This document shows, piece after piece, positions 1 through 8,814 of a stretch of 64,000 nt of DNA. The stretch is from DATGPD01 sp031423015 (GTDB lineage Bacteria > Planctomycetota > UBA1135 > UBA2386). Made by a program: the position numbers and the translations under genes. The stretch is taken from positions 1-64,000 of the forward strand of contig JANPER010000090.1 of assembly GCA_031423015.1 (NCBI GenBank). Direction: 5' to 3'. The number at the start of each line of letters is the position of its first letter. Within the stretch, counting starts at the first letter, position 1. Under the pieces are notes generated by a model. That model had not been told where the DNA came from, searched no databases, and was given only the letters and a program-made list of their open reading frames with translations.

Positions 1-467
1 GGCCTCAGTCAGGCCTTTCGTCGTCGCGACTGGTGGGGTTGCTTGCAATTGCATCGGTTGTGCTCCTGGTCGTTCGTTTGGAGCCGCCGAACCTAGCGAT
101 CGCATCAGCGCGAGTCAGACACGCTTGCCGGAAGGACACCAACAAGCTGTGGCAGCGCGGCGGCAAGGTCTTCGCCGATCGCTACCACGACCGACTCCTC
201 AAGACCCCGCGCGAGGTGAAGAACTGCCTCGTTTACGTGCTCGGCAACGGCAAGAAGCATCAGCGCGACGGGCGGCACGTCCATGTGGCTGCGCCCGTCG
301 ACACGTTGACGTCAGGGCCTTGGTTCGACGGTTGGAAAGAGACTGTCCGCTTCGCCGGTCTCGAAGCCCATATCCGCCCAATCAGCGAGGCGAAGACATG
401 GCTGCTCTCCGTCGGCTGGCGCCGGCACGGTTTGGTCAGCGTGTACGACATGCCGGCGACGGGCTGA
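1..467 (+). pseudogene. REP-associated (Y1-type) transposase, C-terminal remnant
   Basis: The frame is open from the window edge to a TGA at 465-467. The middle part (about 130-260) encodes LWQRGGKVFADRYHD followed by TPREVKN and YVLGNGKKH, which is the conserved C-terminal block of REP-associated tyrosine transposases. Upstream of that block none of the three plus frames shows the HUH metal-binding motif or the usual lead-in, so the catalytic half is either absent or scrambled; this is why it is called a remnant. It converges on the FG-GAP gene with 9 bases between the stops. The upstream part could lie outside the window, so the size of the loss is uncertain. Confidence 0.6.
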
Positions 468-476
468 CGCTGGCGC

Positions 477-2315
477 TCACCGCACCACAACCACACTCTC
501 TGGGTTGCTCAACACAAACCCGACCCCACCAGCAACCAGCGCCTGCACGCCAAACGTCGCGCCAAGCCCTAGCACCGGCACGGCGACCGGCACGAGCGCC
601 TCGCCCGCGGCATTCATCGCCAGCGTCACCACCACCACTATCGGCTGACCGAGATCCAGGTTGAACGTGCCGAACGGCGGCAACACCAACCCGCCCGGCA
701 GCGGCAAGCCCAGAAACAACGCGCACACCGCGTTCGTGCCGCCGCTGACGCCGAAGAACACGGTTGCCCCACTCGCGATCCCGGTCGCCGGCACGGCAAA
801 CCCGCCGCGCGCACCGAAGTTGTTCACTCGCAGCGCTGCCACACAAGACGACGGTTGACTCGCACCGTGCGCCACCACGCCATGCTGGTAGAGCCGCGCC
901 TCGTCGACCAACTCGTCGGTGGCGATGATGTCGAGCACACCGTCGCGATTGAAATCGACCAACGTCGTGCACGAGCCGGCGCGACCCGACGTCAACGTGA
1001 TGCGGTTGCCGAACGTGCCGTTGCCGTTGTTGAAGTAGATCGAGAAGTTGCCGGAGCCGTAGTTCGACACCGCCAGATCGAGCCAACCGTCACCGTCGAG
1101 GTCGCCGACATCGACCGCCGCCGGCGCCGACCCCACCGGATACGTCACCGGCGCGCCGAGTCCGCCGACCCCGTCGCCCAGCAGGACCGCCACGTTCCCC
1201 GACCCCTGATTCGCGGTCACGCAGTCGACGATGCCGTCGCCGTTGAAGTCGCCCGCGGCCGATTGGAACGGGTTGCCGCCGCACGCGCGTCGACTGCTGA
1301 AGGTGAAGACTCCATTGCCGGCGCCGAGCATCACCGACACATCGCCTGACCCCAGGTTGCCGACGTAAAGGTCCATCTTGCCGTCGTTGTTGCAGTCGAC
1401 GGCGACGATGTTGTCCTCGTTGTTGCCCTGCGGATCGAAGAACACCGGCGCCGCCATGGTGCCGTTGCCGTTGTTGAGGAACAGCGCGACGCGCGCGTTG
1501 TTCGGCGCCGCCACATCGAAGTCGCCGTCGCCGTCGGCATCGAGCACGCAGACGCCGTGCGTGTAGCCGCCGGTCGCGTAGTTCACCGCTGGCGCAAACC
1601 CGCCGACCCCGTTGTTCAAGTTGATCGTGATGCCGTTGCCGCCCGCGTTGCCCGACACCATGTCGAGCCGGCCGTCGCCGTTAAAGTCCGCGCTCCGCGT
1701 CGGGCTGGGCTCTTGGTTGTTCGGCACCGAATACAGCGTGAACGCGCCCGGGTAGTTGCCGCAGCCGTCGTTGAGCAGCACACGATAGTCGTGCGAGACC
1801 TCGTTGGCCGCCGTGAGGTCCGGGCTGCCATCGCCGTCGATGTCGCCGGCCCACACCCCGTACGTCGCGATCAGCCCCTCCCCCGTGGCGCGCAGCGGGA
1901 TGGTGCGGTTGTTGGTGAACACGCGGGTACCCGCCGCACTCTTGGCCCAGAAGGCAAAGGTGTGACCGCCCGTCAGCGCGTTGTTGTTGGTGTCGCGCAG
2001 CGAGTTCGGCACCACCACCGTGACCAGTTCGCCGGCGAAGAACGGCCGTGCCGGCGTCAAGGTGAGCGTGGTGCCGGCGGCGTCGAGGTTGACTTGGCCG
2101 CCCACCGGCCCGCTCCAGCAGCCGAGCGCGCGCACCGAGCGGCTGTTCACGGTCGCCGGCGAAAGCGGCGTCGAGCAGCGGATCGTCACCGTCGAGGCGG
2201 TGTCGACCGCGCGCGCACCGTTGGCGGGTGTCGTCGCGACCACCCGTAGGGTTTGGCCAGAGGTGGCGGCCGCGAGGAAGAGGACTGGTACGAGGAGAGC
2301 AAGGCAGTGCGGCAT
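477..2315 (-). CDS. Secreted FG-GAP/VCBS repeat protein with N-terminal Ig-like domain
   Basis: 612 aa. The ATG at 2315 is chosen because it gives a clean signal peptide (MPHCLALLVPVLFLAAATSG); an in-frame start further upstream would bury it behind 39 arginine-rich residues. After the signal comes a Big_5/SbsA-like Ig domain (about 23-130) and then seven FG-GAP/VCBS repeats carrying DxDxDGxxD-type calcium loops such as DIDGDGSPD, DFNGDGRLD and DLDGDGWLD, which predict a seven-bladed beta-propeller. The last ~125 residues form a hydrophobic, glycine-rich beta domain related to the C terminus of the kelch-like protein at 23265. Family knowledge: such proteins are extracellular, often binding ligands or partners. 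The specific role is unknown. Confidence 0.85.
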   Translation of the reverse strand: MPHCLALLVPVLFLAAATSGQTLRVVATTPANGARAVDTASTVTIRCSTPLSPATVNSRSVRALGCWSGPVGGQVNLDAAGTTLTLTPARPFFAGELVTVVVPNSLRDTNNNALTGGHTFAFWAKSAAGTRVFTNNRTIPLRATGEGLIATYGVWAGDIDGDGSPDLTAANEVSHDYRVLLNDGCGNYPGAFTLYSVPNNQEPSPTRSADFNGDGRLDMVSGNAGGNGITINLNNGVGGFAPAVNYATGGYTHGVCVLDADGDGDFDVAAPNNARVALFLNNGNGTMAAPVFFDPQGNNEDNIVAVDCNNDGKMDLYVGNLGSGDVSVMLGAGNGVFTFSSRRACGGNPFQSAAGDFNGDGIVDCVTANQGSGNVAVLLGDGVGGLGAPVTYPVGSAPAAVDVGDLDGDGWLDLAVSNYGSGNFSIYFNNGNGTFGNRITLTSGRAGSCTTLVDFNRDGVLDIIATDELVDEARLYQHGVVAHGASQPSSCVAALRVNNFGARGGFAVPATGIASGATVFFGVSGGTNAVCALFLGLPLPGGLVLPPFGTFNLDLGQPIVVVVTLAMNAAGEALVPVAVPVLGLGATFGVQALVAGGVGFVLSNPESVVVVR

Positions 2316-2559
2316 GCGAGATTCCGTCGGGTTGGCCAGTGAGGTTGGCCAGAAAGTCATAGCGACCGCCACGCCGACCGGGGGCCATCGGCAGCGCGCA
2401 GCGTTTCCGATTCTCCCAATCTCCCTTCGCACGCGCGCCCCCGACCGGCCCAGGTTTCCGGCAAAAAGAGCAAGGCGGCAGGGCAGGCGAAGGCCAACCC
2501 GCCGCTACACTGCCCGCCCGCCAATTCGGCGAAGAGGACAGCCCCCTAACCACACTGAC

Positions 2560-2838
2560 ATGAACAAAGCACAGCTGATCGACGAAGTGCAGAAGGCCCT
2601 GGGTGAAGATTGCACGCGCAGCTACGCCGAGCGCGCCCTCAACTCAGTGCTCGAATGCGTCAGCCGCGGCCTGCAGAAGGAAGCCTCGGTGCAGCTCACC
2701 GGGTTTGGCACCTTCCAGGTGAAGAACCGCGCCGCCCGCACCGTCCGCAACCCGTCGACCGGCCAGATGATGCAGGTGGCGGCCTCGAAGACGGTCGGCT
2801 TCAAGCCGGGGCAAGCGCTCAAAGACAGCGTCGCCTGA
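2560..2838 (+). CDS. HU/IHF-family DNA-binding protein
   Basis: 92 aa, the normal HU length. It starts MNKAQLIDEV and carries the family signature region (LTGFGTFQVKNRAARTVRNP, about residues 47-66), the beta-arm that inserts in the DNA minor groove, followed by a C-terminal FKPGQALKD helix. HU bends and compacts DNA as a dimer in the nucleoid. The ATG at 2560 is the only start that matches the family N terminus. It diverges from the FG-GAP gene across a 244 bp gap in which I see no strong promoter, and it converges on mnmA with a 15 bp gap. Confidence 0.95.
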   Translation: MNKAQLIDEVQKALGEDCTRSYAERALNSVLECVSRGLQKEASVQLTGFGTFQVKNRAARTVRNPSTGQMMQVAASKTVGFKPGQALKDSVA

Positions 2839-2853
2839 GACTCCAGGGCCGGC

Positions 2854-3885
2854 TCAATCGAGCCAGCCGCCCCCCAAGACCAAGTCGTCGGCGTAGAACA
2901 CGGCGGCTTGACCGGGAGTGACCGCCGCGACCGGCTCGCGGAACTCGAGCCGCACCGCGTTGCTCGACTGCGGCCGGATGATGCAACGCACCGCGGCCGA
3001 CTGCGCCCGCACCTTCACCCGGGCCTCGATGTCACCGGCCGGTGCGTCGACCAGCCAGTTGACCTCGCGCACGCTGGCGCTCTCGGCCGCCAACCCCTCG
3101 CGCGCGCACAGCACGATGTCGCCGCTCACCGGGTCGATGCGTTGCACGAAGCGCGGCGACCCGAGCGCCGGCAAGCCGCGCCGCTGGCCCACGGTGAAAT
3201 TGCCCACGCCGGCGTGGCGCGCCAGCTCGCGACCGTCCTCGTCGACGAAGCGACCCGCCTGGCCAACACCGCCCCGCGCGCGCACGACATCGCGGTAGTC
3301 GCCGCTGGTGACAAAGCAGATGTCCATCGATTCGGGCTTGTCGGCGGTCACCAAACCCGCCTCGCGCGCCAGCGCGCGCACCTCGTCCTTCACCATGTCG
3401 CCGAGCGGAAAATGCACGCGGGGCAACGCCGCGCGCGCCACCCCGAACAGGTAGTAGCTCTGGTCCTTGTGCGCATCGCGGGCCGCGTAGAGCTGGCCGT
3501 CGCGCACCCGCGCGTAGTGCCCGGTGGCCACTTCGCCGCCGCCAATCGACTCGGCGAAACCCAGCAGGTGGCCAAATTTGAGGTGCTGGTTGCACAGCAC
3601 GCACGGGTTGGGCGTGCGCCCGGCGCGGTACTCCGCGGCGAAGTGGTCGATCAGGCGCGCGAACTCGACCGCGTAGTCCACGGCATAGAACGGCATGCCG
3701 AGGCGGTCGGCGATCGACGCCGCGTCGCGCGCATCGGACGCCGAGCAGCACGACTTCTCTTTCGCCGTGCTGCCGCTCACCCCGTTGCGCATGAACACGC
3801 CCACGACGTCGCGTCCCTGCCGTTGCAGGAGAAGCGCAGCGACGCTGCTGTCGACGCCGCCAGAGAGAGCTGCCACCACATGCAT
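2854..3885 (-). CDS. mnmA: tRNA-specific 2-thiouridylase MnmA
   Basis: 343 aa. MnmA adenylates and thiolates U34 of Lys, Glu and Gln tRNAs. The N-terminal PP-loop motif SGGVDSS is at residues 9-15. The first catalytic cysteine lies in the NPCVLCN motif (about 95-101) and the partner cysteine in MDICFVTSGD. The C-terminal half has the expected VGQRRGL and barrel region. The start at 3885 (MHVVAALSGG) places the PP-loop at the usual distance; a longer frame to 3990 adds 35 unconserved residues. It is divergent from yajC and convergent with the HU gene. The sulfur comes from IscS in bacteria that have it, and an iscS gene lies at 60921. Confidence 0.95.
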   Translation of the reverse strand: MHVVAALSGGVDSSVAALLLQRQGRDVVGVFMRNGVSGSTAKEKSCCSASDARDAASIADRLGMPFYAVDYAVEFARLIDHFAAEYRAGRTPNPCVLCNQHLKFGHLLGFAESIGGGEVATGHYARVRDGQLYAARDAHKDQSYYLFGVARAALPRVHFPLGDMVKDEVRALAREAGLVTADKPESMDICFVTSGDYRDVVRARGGVGQAGRFVDEDGRELARHAGVGNFTVGQRRGLPALGSPRFVQRIDPVSGDIVLCAREGLAAESASVREVNWLVDAPAGDIEARVKVRAQSAAVRCIIRPQSSNAVRLEFREPVAAVTPGQAAVFYADDLVLGGGWLD

Positions 3886-4076
3886 CGGCGGCCAGGGTAG
3901 GGCGCCGGCGCGACTTCGCAACGGCGTCGGCCGGACCGGCACGCGCATTGGGCTGTAACCGGCGAAGGCTTTCTGGCCACTCGTCAGCATGCGAAACCAG
4001 AAGCAAAGCTGGGCCAGGCCGCAACCGGCCGTATCATCCTCGCCCCTTTCTCCGCGCCGCCTAACCCTGACTCCGC

Positions 4077-4559
4077 ATGGGCATCCGCCTCGAACTCACC
4101 CTCCCGCAAGACACCGGCATCCGCTTCCGCGGCGGCGAGGGCACGGCCGCGCCGGCGACCACCTCCGAGCCCACGACCGGCAGCACAACCGACACGACCG
4201 GCACCACGTCGCAGTCGCAACCAGCCCCCGCCGGCGCAGACCCAATGGGCGGCTGCTATGCACAGCTGCCGATCTTCGCCGCCTTTGGCCTGATCTTCTA
4301 CTTCCTGATCCTGCGCCCGCAGCGCAAGCAGGAGAAGTCGCGCCGCGAGCTGCTCTCCAAGATCGGCCGCGGCGACAAGGTGGTGACCAACAGCGGCATC
4401 CACGGCGTGATCGCCGGCATTGCCGACGACACCGTGCAGCTCCGCATCGACTCCGAGGGCAAGGTCAAGATCACCGTCGACCGCTCGGCGATTGGGCGTG
4501 TGCTCACCGATGACGCGGCCGTCAAGGAAGCCGGCAACAAGGAAGCCGCCAAGGAGTGA
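4077..4559 (+). CDS. yajC: Preprotein translocase subunit YajC
   Basis: 160 aa. YajC is the small auxiliary membrane protein of the SecDF complex. One membrane helix (about 63-80, IFAAFGLIFYFLILRPQRKQ) runs into the hallmark basic RPQRKQEK stretch, followed by the conserved GDKVVTNSGIHGVI segment. It is longer than usual at the N terminus: about 55 residues rich in Thr, Ser and Pro precede the helix, with no signal peptide. secD and secF are not adjacent. Its 3' end overlaps the proposed start of the next gene by 50 bp. Confidence 0.9.
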   Translation: MGIRLELTLPQDTGIRFRGGEGTAAPATTSEPTTGSTTDTTGTTSQSQPAPAGADPMGGCYAQLPIFAAFGLIFYFLILRPQRKQEKSRRELLSKIGRGDKVVTNSGIHGVIAGIADDTVQLRIDSEGKVKITVDRSAIGRVLTDDAAVKEAGNKEAAKE

Positions 4560-4938
4560 CGGGCGTCACGCGCTCGGGCGCGCCGGCGAAGCGGCAGTCG
4601 CGGCACACTACGAGCGCGCAGGGTTCACGGTGCAAGCACGCAACCTGCGCACCACGCACGGCGAGTTGGATCTCGTGGTCGCGCGCGCATCGCTCCTCGC
4701 GGGCGTGCTCCTGGTCGCGGTCGAGGTCAAGACTCGAAGCCGGCACAGCGCGCCCGAGCGCCTGGTCGACGACGGCGAGGTGGCACGACGACGCGCGACG
4801 CTCGCCGCCATCGCACGCAAGCTCATGCCGTCGGTCCGCCGACTGCGACTGCGCGTCGACGTCGCCGCGGTGCGATGGCCCGATGGCATGGCACCCGAGA
4901 TCCGGCTCTTTGCGGGCAGCGAGTCTCCCCTGGGCTAG
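4510..4938 (+). CDS. YraN family (UPF0102) nuclease-like protein
   Basis: About 142 aa. The conserved UPF0102 features are present: ALGRAGEAAVAAHY, then GFTVQARNLRTTHGELDLV and VEVKTRS, i.e. the E...GELDLV...VEVK restriction-endonuclease-like core. The start is uncertain. The ATG at 4510, inside yajC, is the nearest in-frame ATG before the conserved block, and translation could be coupled to yajC. Function is poorly known in the family; a role in DNA processing is suspected because of the endonuclease fold. Confidence 0.75.
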   Translation: MTRPSRKPATRKPPRSDGRHALGRAGEAAVAAHYERAGFTVQARNLRTTHGELDLVVARASLLAGVLLVAVEVKTRSRHSAPERLVDDGEVARRRATLAAIARKLMPSVRRLRLRVDVAAVRWPDGMAPEIRLFAGSESPLG

Positions 4939-5044
4939 CGCGCCGTTTCCTGCAGTGCGCGGCCCGGCGGTTGCCCGGCACTTCGCATTCCTGGAAAGCC
5001 CCGCCGGACGTCGATAACAACAGTCCTGCCCCAGCAGATTCTCG

Positions 5045-6475
5045 ATGGCCACCCTCGCGCAGCAGATCATTCCCAAGCGGAAGCTCCTGCTGATCGCATC
5101 CGAGACACTCTTGCTGGCAACGGTCCTGCTCCTGGGCGCATCGCTGCCGCCGTTGGGCGACTATCCGTTCGCCACCGCCGACGCCACCGCCGACCAGGCC
5201 TCCCTGCTGCGCTTTCTGTTGTCCTGCCTCACGGTCGCGGTGCTGTCCCAGGCCTCGCTCTCGTACAACGACCTGTACGATTGGAACCTGTCGCAGAACC
5301 GTTCCGAACTTCCCAACCGCCTGCTGCATTCGTGCGGCTACGCGTTGGTGATGCTGGCCGTGCTGGTGTTCGCGTCGCCATCGCTATTCCACTTCCCCGG
5401 CCTGCGCGACCAGACCTGGCCGCTCATCGTCCTGGTGTTCGTGGGCTTCGTCGCAATCTTCGCCTGGCGTCTGGGCTTTCATTGGTTCTTCTACAAGTGG
5501 AACTTTGGCGAGCGCGTGATCGTGCTCGGCAACGGCGCCGTCGCCGAAGAGACGGTGCGGCTCATCCAGTCGCACCCGGTGTCTGGCTTCGAAGTGGTTG
5601 GCGTGGTGTGCGCCGACCCCAACGACAAGACCACCTACAGCGCGCCCACGCTCGGCGGCCAAGCGAGCGTGCGTGACCTCATCGAGAAGCAGCGCATCGC
5701 CCGCGTCGTGGTCGCGCTCAGCGACCGCCGCGGCAAGCTGCCGGTCAACGAGCTGCTCATGTGCCGTCTCGCGGGCGTCAAGGTCGAGGAGCGCGAGATG
5801 ATGTACGAGCGCATCCACGGCAAGATCGCGCTCGAAGGCCTGCGGCCGTCGTATCTCATCTTCGGCGCGGGGTTCTCGCAGCCGCCGGTCGCGATCGCCA
5901 TCAAGCGCACGGGCGACATCGTCACCTCGCTCGTCGGTCTCACCCTGTCGGCGCCGATCAGCTTGCTGGCCGCGGCGCTCATCAAGCTCAGCGGTCGCGG
6001 GCCGGTGTTCTTTCGCCAGCCGCGCGTCGGCCAAGACGGCGTGCAGTTCAACGTGCTCAAGTTCCGCACCATGCGGGTGGACGCCGAGAAAAGCACCGGG
6101 CCGGTGTGGGCCAAGGCGAACGACGACCGCATCACCCGAGTGGGCCGTGTGCTCCGCCTCACGCGCATCGACGAGATCCCGCAGATGCTCAACGTGCTCG
6201 CCGGCCACATGTCGTTCGTCGGCCCGCGGCCCGAGCGCCCGTTCTTCGTCGAAGAACTCACGCGCCAGATCGACTTCTATCCGCTGCGCCTCACCGTCAA
6301 GCCGGGTTTGACCGGTTGGGCGCAGGTGCGGCACCCGTACGGGGCGTCGGTCGAAGACGCCAAAGAAAAGCTGCGCTACGACCTGTACTACATCAAGAAC
6401 ATGAGTCCACTGTTCGATCTCAACATCATCTTGCGCACCGTCGGCGTCATCTTGTTCGGCAAGGGGGCGCGATGA
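5045..6475 (+). CDS. Polyprenyl glycosylphosphotransferase (exopolysaccharide initiating enzyme)
   Basis: 476 aa inner-membrane enzyme that transfers a sugar-1-phosphate from a UDP-sugar to undecaprenyl phosphate, the first step of exopolysaccharide synthesis. Four hydrophobic helices fill residues 10-150. A Rossmann-like CoA-binding domain follows (ERVIVLGNGAVAEETVRL, about 155-172). The bacterial sugar transferase domain begins near 280 (KRTGDIVTS) and contains FFRQPRVGQDG, LKFRTMR, RIDEIPQMLNVL, MSFVGPRPERP and KPGLTGWAQV. Similar to the TIGR03013/TIGR03025 group, but no PEP-CTERM exosortase gene is seen. Its stop overlaps the serA start by 4 bp (ATGA), so the two are probably co-translated. 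Confidence 0.88.
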   Translation: MATLAQQIIPKRKLLLIASETLLLATVLLLGASLPPLGDYPFATADATADQASLLRFLLSCLTVAVLSQASLSYNDLYDWNLSQNRSELPNRLLHSCGYALVMLAVLVFASPSLFHFPGLRDQTWPLIVLVFVGFVAIFAWRLGFHWFFYKWNFGERVIVLGNGAVAEETVRLIQSHPVSGFEVVGVVCADPNDKTTYSAPTLGGQASVRDLIEKQRIARVVVALSDRRGKLPVNELLMCRLAGVKVEEREMMYERIHGKIALEGLRPSYLIFGAGFSQPPVAIAIKRTGDIVTSLVGLTLSAPISLLAAALIKLSGRGPVFFRQPRVGQDGVQFNVLKFRTMRVDAEKSTGPVWAKANDDRITRVGRVLRLTRIDEIPQMLNVLAGHMSFVGPRPERPFFVEELTRQIDFYPLRLTVKPGLTGWAQVRHPYGASVEDAKEKLRYDLYYIKNMSPLFDLNIILRTVGVILFGKGAR

Positions 6476-8073
6476 GCACGCCCTTCAAGGCCACACGCTT
6501 CAAGATCCTGGTCGCCGACGACCTCAGCCCAGCCGGCGTCGAGATCCTGCGCCAAGCCGGCGAAGTGACCGTGCAGACTGGCCTCAAGGAAGACGCACTG
6601 CGCGACGCGCTGCCGCCCTATCACGCGCTGGTGGTGCGGTCGTCGACCCGCGTGACGGCCAAGGCGCTGGAGAAAGCGACCAGCCTGGCGGTGATCGGCC
6701 GCGCCGGCATCGGCGTCGACAACATCGACGTCGCTGCAGCCACCGAGCGCGGCATCGTGGTGATGAACACGCCCGACGCGGGCGCCACCACCACCGCCGA
6801 ACACGCGATCGCGCTGTTGTTCAGCCTGGCCCGCAACATCCCGGCAGCCGATGCCGCGCTCAAGGCCGGTCGTTGGGACAAGAACAAGTTCGTCGGCGTC
6901 GAGCTGCGCGGCAAGGTGTTCTTGGTGTTGGGCCTGGGCAAGATCGGCCGCATCGTCGCCGAACGCGGCGTCGCGCTGGGCATGGAGGTGATCGGCCACG
7001 ATCCCTACGTCGACGAGAGCCGGGCGCCCAAGGGCGTGCGCCTCGTCGAACTCGACGAGGGCCTGGCCGAAGCCGACTTCGTGTCGGTGCACGTGCCGCT
7101 GATGGACAGCACCAAGAACCTGATCGACGCGGCGCGCCTTGCCAAGATGAAGCCGACGGCGCGCCTCATCCACGCGGCGCGCGGCGGCATCGTCGACGAA
7201 GCCGCGCTGGCCGACGCGCTCGACAACGACAAGATCGCCGGCGCCGCGCTCGACGTGTTCGTCGAGGAGCCGTTGCCGCAGGAGCACCGCCTGCGCAAGA
7301 CCAAGAACCTGGTGCTCACGCCACACCTCGGCGCCAGCACCGCCGAGGCCAAGGACGCGGTGTCGATCGACGTCGCCGACCAAGTGGTGACCTGCCTGAC
7401 GCGTGGCATCGCGCTCAACGGCGTGAACGTGCCGGCGATCGCGCCCAGCGAAGCCAAGCTGCTCGGCCCGTTCCTGGAGCTGGCGCACAACCTGGCCGGC
7501 TTCTTGGCGCAGACCTTCGACGGGCCGCTGGAGACCGTGCGCGTGACGTTGCAGGGCGGCATCCCCGAGCGCACCACGCAGCCGCTGCTGGTGGCCGCGC
7601 TGACCGGCGCGTTGCAGCGGCGCGCCGAGCAACCGGTCACGCCAGTCAACGCGCGCAAGACCGCCGAACGCCTCGGCATCCGCACGCACGTGGAGGCGTC
7701 GTCGATGAAGCGCGACTTCCTGAGCCTGGTGCGCGTCGAGATGCTGATCGGCGGCGTGCGCCACAAGGTCAGCGGCACGGTGCTCGGCAACCGGCACGGC
7801 CGCATGGTCGAGCTGGACGAGTTCATGCTCGACGCGATCCCCGAGGGTCCGCTGCTGGTCACGTTCCACAACGACGAACCCGGCGTGGTCGGCGCCGTGG
7901 GCACGCTGCTCGGCAACGCGCATGTGAACGTGTCGCGCCTGCAGCTCGGCGTGCCCGAAGCGAACAGCCGTGAGGCGGTCGGCATTTGGAATCTCGGTGC
8001 TGTGTTGTCGCCCGAAGTGCTGACGCAGGTGCGCGCGCTGTCGTCGGTGCGGCGCGCCTGCCTCGTGCAATGA
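6472..8073 (+). CDS. serA: D-3-phosphoglycerate dehydrogenase
   Basis: 533 aa, the long (type 1) SerA that oxidises 3-phosphoglycerate to phosphohydroxypyruvate, the first step of serine synthesis. The NAD-binding motif GLGKIGRIVA lies near residue 150, and the catalytic Arg/Glu/His region includes ARGGIVDE and LTPHLGAST. An intervening domain (about 320-455) precedes a C-terminal ACT domain (LLVTFHNDEPGVVGAVG), the usual site of serine feedback inhibition. It overlaps both neighbours by 4 bp (ATGA at each end), which indicates one operon with serB and the aminotransferase. Confidence 0.96.
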   Translation: MSTPFKATRFKILVADDLSPAGVEILRQAGEVTVQTGLKEDALRDALPPYHALVVRSSTRVTAKALEKATSLAVIGRAGIGVDNIDVAAATERGIVVMNTPDAGATTTAEHAIALLFSLARNIPAADAALKAGRWDKNKFVGVELRGKVFLVLGLGKIGRIVAERGVALGMEVIGHDPYVDESRAPKGVRLVELDEGLAEADFVSVHVPLMDSTKNLIDAARLAKMKPTARLIHAARGGIVDEAALADALDNDKIAGAALDVFVEEPLPQEHRLRKTKNLVLTPHLGASTAEAKDAVSIDVADQVVTCLTRGIALNGVNVPAIAPSEAKLLGPFLELAHNLAGFLAQTFDGPLETVRVTLQGGIPERTTQPLLVAALTGALQRRAEQPVTPVNARKTAERLGIRTHVEASSMKRDFLSLVRVEMLIGGVRHKVSGTVLGNRHGRMVELDEFMLDAIPEGPLLVTFHNDEPGVVGAVGTLLGNAHVNVSRLQLGVPEANSREAVGIWNLGAVLSPEVLTQVRALSSVRRACLVQ

Positions 8074-8771
8074 CGCCGCCTGCCAGCCCTTTTGCCTCGG
8101 TGTGGTTCGACTGCGACTCCACTCTGTCGCGCATCGAAGGCATCGACGAGCTGGCGCGCTTGCGGCCCGGGCTCGGCAACGCAATCGCGCAGCTCACGCA
8201 GCGCGCGATGGAGGGCTCGATCGCCCTCGAAGCGGTATACGGCGAGCGGCTGCGGTTGATCGCGCCGACGCGCGACGAACTCGACGCCATCGGCCAACTC
8301 TACGTCGACACCTTGGTGCCCGGCGCGCGCGAGGTCGTGGCGGCGTTGCAACAGCTCGGCAAGGTGGTGGGCATCGTGTCCGGCGGGTTGCGGCCGGCGG
8401 TGCTGTCGGTCGCGCGCGCGCTCGGCATCGCGCCCGAGCGCGTGCACGCCGTCGACCTTGCGTTCGATGTCGCCGGTCGCTACCTCGACTTCGAGCGCAG
8501 CTCGCCCCTGGCCCGCAGCGGTGGCAAGCCCGAACTCATGCGCGCACTGCCCGCGGCCGAGCGACCAGCCGCCTTCGTCGGCGACGGCGTCACCGACCTG
8601 GAGACCAAGGGCACGGTCGCGCGCTGCATCGGCTTCGGCGGCGTGGCGCGGCGCCCCAAGGTCGAAGCCGGCGCCGACGTGTTCGTGCCCGGGCCATCGC
8701 TCGCGGACGTGCTCGATGCGCTGGTGACACCCGCCGAACGTGCTCGGCTCGGCACCATCTGCAGCCGATAA
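8070..8771 (+). CDS. serB: Phosphoserine phosphatase-like HAD hydrolase
   Basis: 233 aa. HAD-IB phosphatase that removes the phosphate of phosphoserine, last step of serine synthesis. Motif I is DCDSTLS (residues 14-20, nucleophile Asp14), motif II is in IVSGGLRPAV, and motif III/IV is GDGVTDLETK. The cap has the EGSIALEAVYGERL segment typical of SerB. The ATG at 8070 overlaps the serA stop. Context (serA upstream, aminotransferase downstream) makes phosphoserine the likely substrate. Confidence 0.9.
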   Translation: MTPPASPFASVWFDCDSTLSRIEGIDELARLRPGLGNAIAQLTQRAMEGSIALEAVYGERLRLIAPTRDELDAIGQLYVDTLVPGAREVVAALQQLGKVVGIVSGGLRPAVLSVARALGIAPERVHAVDLAFDVAGRYLDFERSSPLARSGGKPELMRALPAAERPAAFVGDGVTDLETKGTVARCIGFGGVARRPKVEAGADVFVPGPSLADVLDALVTPAERARLGTICSR

Positions 8772-8814
8772 TGCCGATGCGATCGAACCGCAGTCTTCCG
8801 GCCCGACCTCGAGC